Assembly: GCA_949297765.1 (NCBI GenBank)
Contig: CASFTV010000009.1
Location: 1 to 64,000, forward strand
Reading direction: 5' to 3'
DNA from: an uncultured bacterium
GTDB taxonomy: Bacteria; Verrucomicrobiota; Lentisphaeria; Victivallales; UBA1829
Length of the DNA: 64,000 nt
Numbering within the stretch: the stretch's first letter is position 1; each line of letters begins with the position of its first letter. The notes beneath the pieces were generated by a model. It did not search any database. It saw nothing but the letters and a program-made list of their open reading frames with translations, and was not told where the DNA came from. A program made the translations under genes and the position numbers. Below are positions 55,208 through 64,000 of this stretch, piece by piece.

Positions 55208-58200
55208 CTACCACTGCCGCCAGGAATTTGGATCGAAATTCAGGATCAGACGGGAGGGGCGATCGAAGAAAATCGCATCGGATTCCGGTTTTTTACCGCC
55301 GATTCGCACCTTTCCAATAATACCGCCGTTTCCGCGCAGATCGCGGACACGAACCACAAGAATATTCTTTTTTCCCCATTGTATCGCTTTGTCCGGAATC
55401 CGATAAAGACGTTTTGCAGACCAGTATTTCGGAGTTTCTGCGCCGGTATGTCCAATTGGTATTCCATTGAACCAGACCCAGTCAAAATCATCAATCGTAT
55501 CGGCATCAAAATAGAGCCTTTTCCCCTTCCAGCTCTTCGGAATGGTGACAGGAATACGATACCATGCGTCTCCGTCGTAGGGAAGTCCGGCGGACGGGCT
55601 GCAGTTCGGATTTTTCATTGTGATTCCCTGCCCCTCCCAGTGAGAACCGATTTCCAGTTTTTCCCAGCTGGAATCATCGACCCCAGGCAGATACCATCCA
55701 AGATCCTCTCCTTTTGATTCGGGATCGGTTCGGAACGGAACTTTGAGTCTGTCCAGATGGAGATCTCCTGAATCAGAAGTAAAATTCAAACGGGCTGACG
55801 CCGGTGCACCGAGTGAGCTCAGAAGAACGGAAAGAATCCGTTGAAGTTTGATTCGCGACGCCTCTTCCGTCAAATCTGACGGAAGGATTGTAAGTGCCAT
55901 GATTCGTCCTCGGCCTGCATGGAAATCCTCCACGATTCGCGATTGTCCGAAAACCGGAAGCTCGACTGCGGGATTGAAATAAAAATCCGAATTCCCGAGT
56001 CCACGAAACATCGGATTTCCCTTCGGATATCCTGCCAGACGAACCTTTTCCCGGACAGGATTCGGCAGTTTCAGAAGCGAATATTCCCGGGAGGACAATC
56101 CGACAGCAAGGATACTTCCCCCCTCTTCCGCGAAACGACGTACTTGATCTGCAGGAATCCTGAATCCAGAACCGAGAACCAGAAGTTTCGCCGATCCAAG
56201 CTCTGATTCCGGAAGAAAATCGAATCCGAGATCCGTCAGAGCCTCTTTCGATCCGGAAATCACCGCAGGAACCGTCTGCGGAACCGGATCCGGCTCTAAA
56301 GCATAGGCGAAAATCCGATCTGCCAGCAGAGTCGCGACGGGATCAACACCGTAACGTGACGGGAAATCCAGTTGACAGAACAGCACACGTCCTTTCTCCG
56401 TAAAATATTCCAGCAGAGCCGTACGCGAAAGATCTGCGTCACAGTCCAACAAAACACGAAACCGTCCGCTGCACGGCTTATCCATCACGAACGAAACCAC
56501 TGTTCCTTCGGTTCCCCACCGCATAAAACGTCCGTTCTTCATCGACATGCCGAGATCCGGATACGGATCCAGCACATCGGGTTCTCCCCTCCAGTAGCGA
56601 AGATCTTCTTCACCAATCCCCTTTAAAATCGGATGTATGGAATCTTTCGAGAAAACCATGCGGCACCGCCGTTCCTCCAGATAGTCTTTCAGAGCACCGC
56701 GATCATTCTGCGGCAAAACGAGCATCGTCAGCCCATTCTTCAGGAGTTTCTCCAATCCCCATTCGCGACATTTTGCGAGGAATGCCGACGAGAAAGATTC
56801 CGCTCCAACGACCAGAAGAGAAGTCCGGGGAAGCTGCTGTTCCTTCGATATTTCGAGGAATGAAATTCCCATCTGTTTCAGAAGTGTACGGGTTTTTCCG
56901 ATCTCGTCGTACAGCAGGACGGGAAAACACTTCCCGGACGAAACCGTCCGCTGCGGAAACAGATGCAAATCGAACGAATCATTGCAACTCTCCGATCCGT
57001 ATCGGACATTCAGGTAAATCCGACAGTGTTCCCGTTTTTTCACCTCTGTCACCTTCCAGGAGAAGGGGATTTTCCGAACGGCTCCCGCAGGAAGGTGAAA
57101 TCCGGACAATTGACCCGAAGCGAGTTCTTTCTTATCGCGCAGACAAACAATTTTCCAGGCGATATCCGCAGTAACCGAAGTCAGATGGTCATTGGAAAGG
57201 ATGATCTGCTTTTCGACGGTTTGCCCGCTGTAAAACGCATGTTCCCGAGAAGAGAGACGTCCGGGACGCCCGGCGATGAATGCAAGGAACGGATGTTGTC
57301 CTGCGGATACCGCGGCATGAAGCCGGTTCGGATATTCATAGGAAAATTCCGCTGAATAATCCGCTTTTGCACCGGGTGTTGTAAGATCCGCAGCCGGAGG
57401 TAAATCCTTTTCCGACTCCTGGGTACGGGAGAAATAGTCAACGGTCGACTCGAACAGCCAGATTCCGCTGATATCGTATGCCCGCCATGCGGAAAGGCAG
57501 CGGGAAAGCCAGAGTTCCGCCGTTTTCTCCATTGCCTTGTCCATCCGATTCCGGATGATTCCGTTTTCCCTGATTACGCCCGCCCGCCCCGTACTCCATC
57601 CGTCATCCGGCTGATGCGGCGAAGAGCTTTCGTAAATGGAATCGCCGAAGTAGCGTGCTCCCTGCTCATAGAACATCTGTTTTTTTTCATCCCAGGAGGT
57701 ATCTTTTCCTGTCCGGCTGTTGCGCCAGTTCGCATAGTTGAAACAGAATGGAAGAGCGACTTCCTCCAGGACAAGCGGCTTTTTCCTGACGGCGGACCAC
57801 TTCATCGGCCAGTCCGCCCATTCATCAGGATTGTTCTCGAAGGTCGGATACGGATTCGCCGCAATAATGGAACCGGAGCTTCCGCCCATACTCTGAAGAA
57901 CAATCCGTGACGGGTCCAGACGGCGCAGGAATTCCTCCTCCATCAGAGAGGCCTTCAAAATGTCGTTCTGAGGCTGATTTGCATCAATCCGGTTTGGATT
58001 GATCCACTCCGAGTTCCAGCAGAGCAGCGGATTGATCGCCCAGATGACCAGACTGGGATCATTCCGGAATTTCCGGACAATTCCAATCAAAGTCTCCTCC
58101 AGTTCCAATTTTGCGCGACGGAATTTCGGCGCAAGATAGACCTCGAACGGATATCCGTGATTCGGCACCCCGGGAAGATATGTTCCCATTCGGACCAGCG

Positions 58201-60088
58201 GCGGCATCACATGGCGCAGAACCACCATCATGCCGAGACGATTGCAGAGCTTGACAATCCGTTCATTCATTGTTTCGAGCATGATACCGTTGAAGTGCAT
58301 TTTCTTCAGGGCCGTCAGCATGTTGACAAGGCCCTGTTCGCTGAGCGAGGTGTAACGGAACTGACTGCTTTTGAACAGCAGGCGGATCTTGGATCCGTTC
58401 AGATAGAAATTTCCGCCGCTGACCCGCAGCTCCCGGAAACCGAATTCATCCGACATTTCATCGAGAATCTTCCCTTCCGCGTCGCAGACCGTGAAACGGA
58501 GAGAGTAAAGACGGGGATTTTCCGGACTCCAGTATTCCGGATTTTCCCATTTTCCGGAAATGCCGATCCGCTCCGAGCTTCCCGCCTTCAGCACAACGGT
58601 TCGTTCTGGAAGGGAAAAAACCGTTTTCCCCTGATCGGTCACTTCCGCGCGAATCCGGAGCACCCGGTCCTCCTGAGAACGGTTGAAGAATTCAGCATCG
58701 GCGAAAAGGAGCTTTTTTTCCACCGAGGTCAGAATCCGCAGATCGTTTCCGGAAAGCTCCGCCGGCAGCACATGAAGCCAGACATCATCCGTAATGCCGG
58801 GGCCATCATGCCAGCCGAACCACCAGACACTTCCCATCTTCGGCAGAATAAACTCCGAGTATTTCGGATGCGATTTCCGGAGCGGGAAAGAGGAATACTG
58901 GACCAGCAGCGCGATCTCATTGTTTCTGCCCGGCAGAATCTGACCGGAAATATCCAGCGTTCCTGTTTTGGAAATATCCTTCACCGGGACCCCGTTGACA
59001 AACACTCTCGCCTGATCTTCGATCGCGTTGAACTGCAGAAGGAACCGGCATCCGCTCCAAGATTCCGGAATGGAAAGTGCACGGCGATACCATCCCTGTG
59101 CATAATCCGAAACCGGCAGGCCGTCGATCTGCGAAATGCGCGATTTCTCCCGGTCGAGAAGATAGAAATAACGACCATCCCAGCGTCCCGGGACTTTCAC
59201 ATAGATCCACGTTCCGCCGCTCTGGACGGAATCCGGCATTCCCGGCTGTTTTCCATCATGCTTCCGCAGTTTTTCGACCGAGGAATCCAAATTGACCTGG
59301 AACTGCCAGTAGTTGTTCAGCGAAATCGAATGACGGACCGAAGTGTTCCGCTGAAAATGATTCTCCCGTTTCCAGTCCACCCATTCCGGCAGAGCGTAGC
59401 ATGAAAGCGGCGTTTCAACCGGGTTCCGGCTTGAAAGCGGACGAACAGACGCTTGCTCCGTTCCCGAATGTCTCAACGAAGGATCCGGCACAGAGGTGGT
59501 GCGGAAGACGGTTCTTTCCTTCGCCCCCTTCTCAAACGCGATCTCGTAAAGATAGAACTCCGCATGTTTTTTTGACGGATCGTTCAACTGCATGCCGATT
59601 GCAAATTGCAGATTGGTCACATTTTTCAGATTCAAAACGGGAGGATTCTCCTTGTTCGGACCCAGATAATGGAAATCACGAACAAGGAGAACTTTTTTGA
59701 CCCAGTCCTCGTTATAGCAGGGCAGCATGGCCGAGGTTTTCCAGCGTTCGCCATTCCAGCACCAAGAATTCTTCTCCCCGTCGGAAAGCAGCACGACAAA
59801 ATTGCCTGTTCCTCCGTCTCCCCGATAGATCACGGAAACCCCGTCATATCCATCCGCGACATTCCGGAACGCCGGAGCCGTAAACTGGACTGCTCCGCTT
59901 CTCGCCGTTCCAACTCCGCCCAAGCTCACCCGAAGAGACTCCCTGCCGTCTTTCCGGACCATCTGAGCAGCAGCATTTCCATAGGCGTTGAAATGTCGGA
60001 ATCGTCCCGGGGACGCAACCAGATGCGACTCAAGCCCCGCCAAAGAAAATCCCGCCAGGCAGGATAGAAGAACAAACCATTGTTTCAT
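55208..60088 (-). CDS. Very large secreted GH2-like protein lacking the acid/base glutamate
   Basis: This 1626-residue protein starts at 60088 with an ideal AAGGAGGT site and a signal peptide (MKQWFVLLSCLAGFSLAG). A CBM-like sandwich is followed by GH2 domains: sugar-binding jelly roll (VFVNGVPV), Ig-like domain (FRELRVSGGNFYLNG) and TIM barrel from about 610. Where GH2 enzymes have a W-x2-NE motif the sequence reads IWAINPLL (P687 in place of Glu); the candidate nucleophile region VLEEVAL (E775/E776) remains. Two amidotransferase-like regions and a C-terminal GH2-type jelly roll (VWFNGIPIGH) follow. It may bind rather than cleave, or use another acid. Preceded by a pseudopilin gene 34 bp upstream. 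Confidence 0.8.
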   Translation of the reverse strand: MKQWFVLLSCLAGFSLAGLESHLVASPGRFRHFNAYGNAAAQMVRKDGRESLRVSLGGVGTARSGAVQFTAPAFRNVADGYDGVSVIYRGDGGTGNFVVLLSDGEKNSWCWNGERWKTSAMLPCYNEDWVKKVLLVRDFHYLGPNKENPPVLNLKNVTNLQFAIGMQLNDPSKKHAEFYLYEIAFEKGAKERTVFRTTSVPDPSLRHSGTEQASVRPLSSRNPVETPLSCYALPEWVDWKRENHFQRNTSVRHSISLNNYWQFQVNLDSSVEKLRKHDGKQPGMPDSVQSGGTWIYVKVPGRWDGRYFYLLDREKSRISQIDGLPVSDYAQGWYRRALSIPESWSGCRFLLQFNAIEDQARVFVNGVPVKDISKTGTLDISGQILPGRNNEIALLVQYSSFPLRKSHPKYSEFILPKMGSVWWFGWHDGPGITDDVWLHVLPAELSGNDLRILTSVEKKLLFADAEFFNRSQEDRVLRIRAEVTDQGKTVFSLPERTVVLKAGSSERIGISGKWENPEYWSPENPRLYSLRFTVCDAEGKILDEMSDEFGFRELRVSGGNFYLNGSKIRLLFKSSQFRYTSLSEQGLVNMLTALKKMHFNGIMLETMNERIVKLCNRLGMMVVLRHVMPPLVRMGTYLPGVPNHGYPFEVYLAPKFRRAKLELEETLIGIVRKFRNDPSLVIWAINPLLCWNSEWINPNRIDANQPQNDILKASLMEEEFLRRLDPSRIVLQSMGGSSGSIIAANPYPTFENNPDEWADWPMKWSAVRKKPLVLEEVALPFCFNYANWRNSRTGKDTSWDEKKQMFYEQGARYFGDSIYESSSPHQPDDGWSTGRAGVIRENGIIRNRMDKAMEKTAELWLSRCLSAWRAYDISGIWLFESTVDYFSRTQESEKDLPPAADLTTPGAKADYSAEFSYEYPNRLHAAVSAGQHPFLAFIAGRPGRLSSREHAFYSGQTVEKQIILSNDHLTSVTADIAWKIVCLRDKKELASGQLSGFHLPAGAVRKIPFSWKVTEVKKREHCRIYLNVRYGSESCNDSFDLHLFPQRTVSSGKCFPVLLYDEIGKTRTLLKQMGISFLEISKEQQLPRTSLLVVGAESFSSAFLAKCREWGLEKLLKNGLTMLVLPQNDRGALKDYLEERRCRMVFSKDSIHPILKGIGEEDLRYWRGEPDVLDPYPDLGMSMKNGRFMRWGTEGTVVSFVMDKPCSGRFRVLLDCDADLSRTALLEYFTEKGRVLFCQLDFPSRYGVDPVATLLADRIFAYALEPDPVPQTVPAVISGSKEALTDLGFDFLPESELGSAKLLVLGSGFRIPADQVRRFAEEGGSILAVGLSSREYSLLKLPNPVREKVRLAGYPKGNPMFRGLGNSDFYFNPAVELPVFGQSRIVEDFHAGRGRIMALTILPSDLTEEASRIKLQRILSVLLSSLGAPASARLNFTSDSGDLHLDRLKVPFRTDPESKGEDLGWYLPGVDDSSWEKLEIGSHWEGQGITMKNPNCSPSAGLPYDGDAWYRIPVTIPKSWKGKRLYFDADTIDDFDWVWFNGIPIGHTGAETPKYWSAKRLYRIPDKAIQWGKKNILVVRVRDLRGNGGIIGKVRIGGKKPESDAIFFDRPSRLILNFDPNSWRQW

Positions 60089-60122
60089 CACAAAACCTCC
60101 TTGATTCTTATCATATTGTATT

Positions 60123-60833
60123 TCAATACCACAGGAAAGTGTTTCGGAATCGCAGAGTGGAATGGGTTCCATCAAAATAGGGTAGCGAACAGAAGGCGAC
60201 ATGTCCATCCGCGAACAGGAAGTTGATTCCACTGTTTCCGTGCCGGAACTGGAAATCTCCGCGCTGATCCGGCGGAGTTCCCGGAGTAATCGTCAAATGG
60301 GTGGTGTTCCAGTCGTATGTGTGTCCCTTTCCTTCCGCATAGACGAACTGGCGCGAAGGCTGCCGGATCAGCGAACTGCGGAATCGTGTCGGCACCTCGC
60401 TCGATCGTCCGATCACATAATGGTTGGCCTCATAGTTCGTTCCGGGATTCTTTACCTCATTGGCCGGACAGAAGAAAATCGACGATACCGGAACCGTATT
60501 GTTCGGCCACGGCAGCCGGCACGAACTCTTCCCGGGGACTAGATACGGCGTAATCCGGTCCAGCGTGATCAGCCCCATATTCAGCCAGTCCGCCGCAGAC
60601 ACGTCATCTCCCTGCCTCCAGTCGGCAGGATCTCCCAGCAGAGGATAGTAATCCTGATTGTCCGCCTGATACTGCGCGAATCCGATTCCGAGCTGTTTCA
60701 TATTCGATGCGCACTGAATCCGCAAAGCACTTTCCCTTGCCCGTCCCAGAGCCGGCATCAGCAGCGCCGCGAGAATCGCGATGATCGCAATCACGATCAG
60801 GAGCTCTATCAGAGAAAACACTTTTTTTTTCAT
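60123..60833 (-). CDS. Pseudopilin, H-X10-DG variant
   Basis: This 236-residue protein begins [18 protein letters not shown], a four-to-five-residue leader and the prepilin helix, followed by [13 protein letters not shown]. Valine precedes the predicted cleavage site. Near the C-terminus [13 protein letters not shown] has ten rather than nine residues between His and Asp-Gly. GGAGGA lies upstream of the ATG. It sits only 46 bp after the LVIVD-repeat gene and is probably in the same operon. Confidence 0.88.
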   Translation of the reverse strand: MKKKVFSLIELLIVIAIIAILAALLMPALGRARESALRIQCASNMKQLGIGFAQYQADNQDYYPLLGDPADWRQGDDVSAADWLNMGLITLDRITPYLVPGKSSCRLPWPNNTVPVSSIFFCPANEVKNPGTNYEANHYVIGRSSEVPTRFRSSLIRQPSRQFVYAEGKGHTYDWNTTHLTITPGTPPDQRGDFQFRHGNSGINFLFADGHVAFCSLPYFDGTHSTLRFRNTFLWY

Positions 60834-60879
60834 TCCGTCCTCCTCTCTTTTTTAAACAGCATTCTTTTCTGCAAGGATC

Positions 60880-62955
60880 TCACTTATTCCGTTCCGGAGC
60901 GCTCCGGAGTTTTTCCCGCTCCAGCTCCCAATACACTCCGGCATATCCGGCGGGAATCACCATTCTGTTCCGGAAGAAGCAGACCGTTCCAGGCATTCCG
61001 GGAACCGTCAAAGAACGTATCCGATCCCAGACGGGCCGGAGCGGATCGCAGATATCCAGCACCGTAATTTCTCCGGTCCGGCGATAGGAAAGAACCACGG
61101 TGTTCCCATTGACGGACGGAACGCCGACAAGCGTTTTCCCCGCAATCCGGATCCGTTTCCACTCCGACGGCATCCCGTCCTGATTGGGGCGGAGCAGATA
61201 ATATCCGCCGTCCGCAACCGCCAGACAAAGATTCCCCAAACTTGCCGCTCCTCCACGGTGTGTGGCAAAGCGGGTCCGTTTCCAGTTTGCCAGCGCAACC
61301 GATCCTCCTGCAGTGTCATACCACGCATATCCACTGTTGTGCCAGTTGAAAAACAGATAGCGTCCGCCGACCAGCTGATGCGTCATCAAATCCGAATAAA
61401 CTATTCCGACCTGATTGTGGCGGAAGACCTCCTTTGCCTTCTTCGGATCTCGTACATTCAAGAAGAAAATCCAACCTCCATGATCGGAGACAATCAGAAT
61501 ATCGGTCTTCTCCGGAGCCCAGATTCTCTGACAGTCCAATCCCCACGGCATAGCGATTTGGGCTTCCGGCTCCAGGAGGCCATTCTCCCGTATCCGGTAA
61601 ACACCGATTCCTTTTTCGTTTTCAGCGACATAAAGCGTTTTTCCACGGATCTTCAGATCAAATGCAAATTTTTGCGAATACTGATGAAGCGGTTCAATGC
61701 TCCGCTCTCCAAGCCGGACAGAATGAATCCCATCCTCCGAGGCGGCAAGAAATGCAACGTTTCCGCAAACGGCCGCCTCCCGGACCATTCCATCCGTCCG
61801 GTATACGGCGAATCCCTTCACTTCCGGGAACGGCGGCGGATGAGCCTTCCGTTTCGGAAATGATTCCGGTTTCCGCGGCGAGGCAATTCCGGGAAGTTCC
61901 GCAAGATACAATCCCGTCTTCTGACCGCAGAGATAAACCACTCCCTCGCCAATGGCAAGACTGCTCAGTGCATCCGGGAGAGAGGAATTTTCCAGGACAT
62001 TCCCTTCTGCGTCATACCGTTTTTCCACAACGATCTCCTCCAGCTTCGCATGTCCAACGCAGAAGGGCTTTTTCGGATCGGAAATATTCAGGATGAAAAA
62101 GCCGTTATGCGTATCCGCGCAAAATGCGTACTTCCCCGAGACCCGAACCGTCCAGTAATCGTTTCCGAGATTGTAGAAACGGGGAAACCGAAAGATGGAC
62201 AGCCGTTCCGGCCGTGCTGAATTGCGAATATTCCAGATCTCAACTGCATGTCCGTTTCCCGATCGGAGACTCCGTGGACCGGATTTCCGGTGATGACCGG
62301 TAGAGGCGAACAGAAGTTCTCCCTGGACATCCAAACCGTCGCCGAAGCCATCCAGCCGGATACATCCAGCCAGCTTCAGAGAGGCAGGATTTGACGCATC
62401 CGCGATTCGAATCTGTCCGGCAGCCCAGTCTCCCGCGAACACCCGTGTTCCGGAGACTTTCACCGATTGAGCCTCTTCGGTTAGAAAATTGCCAAGAAAA
62501 CGCGGTCGGCGCGGATTGGAAATATCCACGGTCTCCACGCCGTAGATCCGGTTCCCAATATAGGCATACTCCTCTGTCAGATCAATCCCAGTGGCAAGTT
62601 CAATGGACTGGTAACGGCTCAGGATCTCCGGTTTTTCCGGATTCCGGATATCCACCAGCACCATTCCGCTCTGCCGCCCGGCAATTGCGGCGATTCCGTC
62701 CCGGACCGCCATCTGGCGACAACCTTTCGACACACGGAGTTTGCGGATCAGTTTCGGAGCGTTCGGCCGGGAAACATCGAAGGCAAAGAGAGTTCCTTTT
62801 GATCCCGCCACCCATAGCGTTTTCTGTTCCAGAGCGACCGCCATCGCGCCTTCCTCCACGCAGGGAATCCGTTTCAGGGAAATTTTTTCTCCGTATGATT
62901 CTCCAGAAAGTGAAATTGCCTGCCAGAGGGAAAGGAGTAAGAGCATTTTTTTCAT
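60880..62955 (-). CDS. Secreted LVIVD-repeat beta-propeller protein
   Basis: This 691-residue protein has a signal peptide (MKKMLLLLSLWQAISLSG). It is filled with LVIVD-type repeats, for example MVLVDIRNPEKPEILSRY, ETVDISNPRRPRFLGNF and FFILNISDPKKPFCVG, which form beta-propeller blades; at least eight repeats are visible. No catalytic motif is seen. Such proteins are extracellular binding or scaffold proteins of unknown function. The start at 62955 is chosen because it opens the signal peptide. A pseudopilin gene ends 19 bp upstream, making this the one unit whose cargo is not an obvious enzyme. Confidence 0.82.
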   Translation of the reverse strand: MKKMLLLLSLWQAISLSGESYGEKISLKRIPCVEEGAMAVALEQKTLWVAGSKGTLFAFDVSRPNAPKLIRKLRVSKGCRQMAVRDGIAAIAGRQSGMVLVDIRNPEKPEILSRYQSIELATGIDLTEEYAYIGNRIYGVETVDISNPRRPRFLGNFLTEEAQSVKVSGTRVFAGDWAAGQIRIADASNPASLKLAGCIRLDGFGDGLDVQGELLFASTGHHRKSGPRSLRSGNGHAVEIWNIRNSARPERLSIFRFPRFYNLGNDYWTVRVSGKYAFCADTHNGFFILNISDPKKPFCVGHAKLEEIVVEKRYDAEGNVLENSSLPDALSSLAIGEGVVYLCGQKTGLYLAELPGIASPRKPESFPKRKAHPPPFPEVKGFAVYRTDGMVREAAVCGNVAFLAASEDGIHSVRLGERSIEPLHQYSQKFAFDLKIRGKTLYVAENEKGIGVYRIRENGLLEPEAQIAMPWGLDCQRIWAPEKTDILIVSDHGGWIFFLNVRDPKKAKEVFRHNQVGIVYSDLMTHQLVGGRYLFFNWHNSGYAWYDTAGGSVALANWKRTRFATHRGGAASLGNLCLAVADGGYYLLRPNQDGMPSEWKRIRIAGKTLVGVPSVNGNTVVLSYRRTGEITVLDICDPLRPVWDRIRSLTVPGMPGTVCFFRNRMVIPAGYAGVYWELEREKLRSAPERNK

Positions 62956-62974
62956 AAAACCGTTTTCTCTCCGC

Positions 62975-63688
62975 TTATTGAAGTACAAGGACTTGGTATC
63001 CGACCAGAATTGCCTGAAAGAGCATGGACTGGAAATACGCACTCTCCCGCCGTTCCGCATGACCATCCGGGAATCCGCAGACTGCACTGTTCAGATGATG
63101 CAAACTGACCTTATAGTCCCCCTGGTCGGTTCCCGGACAGAACTGACGATTTCCGGCTTTTCTGCCCGTCCCGGCATCAATGGAACAGGTATCCGCCAGA
63201 AGAGGAAAGCGGGAAGGATTTCGGATCCGGGCAAGATTGTATCCGTAATGCGGATCTTTGTTGTAATAGACCTCATCTCCGAAAAGAGTTCGGATTTTTT
63301 CTTTTCCCAGCCAGGCCCACGTCCAGCCATTCTGGGCAGCCATGATTCCATAGGTCTCTGTGCGGAGAAGATCGCTCTTTTCAGAGTTGAGTGCCGGACA
63401 GTAAACAACTTTCGGAGACAGATACGATGTTCCGGTTGTCATCAGCCTTGCCCATGCTCCATAACCTGCACCGGTGTGGGTATTGTAATTCTCACAGCTG
63501 GTGAGCATCCCGCTGAAATCATCTCCATAGGCCTGAATTCCCATCATGCATTGCCTGACGTTGTTCAGACAGAAGGTGGCATAGGCCAGTTCTTTTGCAC
63601 GCCCGAGAAGCGGAAGAAGCAGACCAACAAGAATTGCAATAACAGCGATCACAATTAAAAGTTCTATAAGAGTAAAAAATTTTCTCAC
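62975..63688 (-). CDS. Pseudopilin with H-X9-DG-like motif (GTG start)
   Basis: This 237-residue protein starts with GTG at 63688 (AGGAGGAAGGATT upstream) and reads [21 protein letters not shown] followed by LPLLGRAKELAY. Phenylalanine precedes the predicted cleavage site. HLNSAVCGFPDG near the C-terminus is an H-X9-DG motif. The start overlaps the stop of the regulator-like gene (GTGA), so the two are coupled. Next gene: LVIVD-repeat protein. Confidence 0.86.
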   Translation of the reverse strand: MRKFFTLIELLIVIAVIAILVGLLLPLLGRAKELAYATFCLNNVRQCMMGIQAYGDDFSGMLTSCENYNTHTGAGYGAWARLMTTGTSYLSPKVVYCPALNSEKSDLLRTETYGIMAAQNGWTWAWLGKEKIRTLFGDEVYYNKDPHYGYNLARIRNPSRFPLLADTCSIDAGTGRKAGNRQFCPGTDQGDYKVSLHHLNSAVCGFPDGHAERRESAYFQSMLFQAILVGYQVLVLQ

Positions 63689-64000
63689 AATCCTTCCTCC
63701 TTTTCTGCTTTTTCCAGTGTATCGATCAATCCGTCTCGGATTCTCATAAACTCCTCCATCCGGTAAAAATAATGCGGATGTGCGATTTCTTTCGAAACAG
63801 GTGCTCCATCTGCTTCAATGTTATCAATCAGAAGATTGACGGCATCCCGCACGAAGACATAAAAATTTTCATAGATCACACCTGTCACGGCGGAATCATC
63901 AATTAGATCCATGGGGAAATTGTAACCGGTCACGATTTCAGGGGAATAAGAGCATTTCTGTTTCCGCAGCCATTCCAGAAACATCCGCACCACTCTGCAG
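63685..64000 (-). CDS. C-terminal part of a probable sugar-sensing regulator (runs off right edge)
   Basis: The open frame continues to the window edge, so only about 105 C-terminal residues are visible. The order of a conserved turn (GVIYENFYVFVRDAVNLLID), a spacer and a tail resembles the end of a LacI/GntR-type periplasmic-binding-like sensor, where a helix after the ligand pocket precedes the last strand. This is a weak identification. Its stop overlaps the pseudopilin start, placing a regulator inside the transcript rather than opposite it. Confidence 0.45.
   Translation of the reverse strand, partial: CRVVRMFLEWLRKQKCSYSPEIVTGYNFPMDLIDDSAVTGVIYENFYVFVRDAVNLLIDNIEADGAPVSKEIAHPHYFYRMEEFMRIRDGLIDTLEKAEKEEGL

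Noticed and set aside
1-64000. Type II secretion or type IV pilus operon
   Set aside because: Pseudopilins are present but no secretin, assembly ATPase, platform protein or prepilin peptidase was found.
1-64000. CRISPR array, insertion sequence or prophage
   Set aside because: No regularly spaced repeats, transposase, integrase or phage structural gene was found.

Overview
This 64-kb window looks like a chromosome segment from a carbohydrate-degrading member of the Lentisphaerota (Victivallis-like), possibly from an animal gut. That is inferred from the large secreted glycosidases, the many small pseudopilins with an F(S/T)(L/I)IELL start and a C-terminal H-X9-DG motif, the moderately high GC content and the AGAAAGGA/AAGGAG ribosome binding sites. 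No rRNA, tRNA or housekeeping marker is present, so the phylum assignment is tentative. There is no CRISPR array, insertion sequence or prophage.

Layout. 1-11.6 kb: an edge gene start, a GntR/LacI-type regulator, a HAD phosphatase fused to a pseudopilin, a 1785-residue GH2-like enzyme, a phospholipase C/S1-P1-like protein with an NPCBM domain, a polysaccharide deacetylase and a LacI regulator. 11.7-21 kb: two pseudopilin plus secreted glycosidase units whose enzymes are paralogues; in the second unit the C-terminal carbohydrate-binding part is a separate gene. 21-26.2 kb: a minus-strand pseudopilin and GH5-like enzyme with a divergent AraC regulator. 26.2-32 kb: RpiR regulator opposite manA-like, ROK kinase and GH42 genes, which look like an intracellular sugar operon. 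32.1-36 kb: another pseudopilin and a large secreted protein. 36-45.1 kb: a UvrA-class-II-like ATPase divergent from a 1994-residue DUF4011/SF1 helicase/Vsr-like nuclease/DUF3320 protein (an Hhe-type defence candidate), then a tiny cysteine-rich membrane protein. 45.5-46.8 kb: a Fur-family regulator overlapping a QueD/PTPS-like gene. 46.8-55.2 kb: a CocE-type hydrolase, a heparinase-II/III-like lyase, an IclR regulator, a GH38 alpha-mannosidase and a frameshifted pseudopilin. 55.2-64 kb: a minus-strand operon of a regulator fragment, pseudopilin, LVIVD-repeat protein, pseudopilin and a GH2-like protein that has lost its acid/base glutamate.

How it fits together. Seven of the eight pseudopilin genes lie directly upstream of one large exported protein, usually an enzyme, and several units have their own regulator. 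No type II secretion or type IV pilus core gene is present. The repeated one-pseudopilin-per-exported-protein arrangement, together with the absence of the usual glycine before the prepilin cleavage site in all eight, is the most interesting unexplained feature. The exported enzymes would release oligosaccharides outside the cytoplasm. The GH42, GH38, ROK and mannose-6-phosphate isomerase products lack signal peptides and would finish the job inside.
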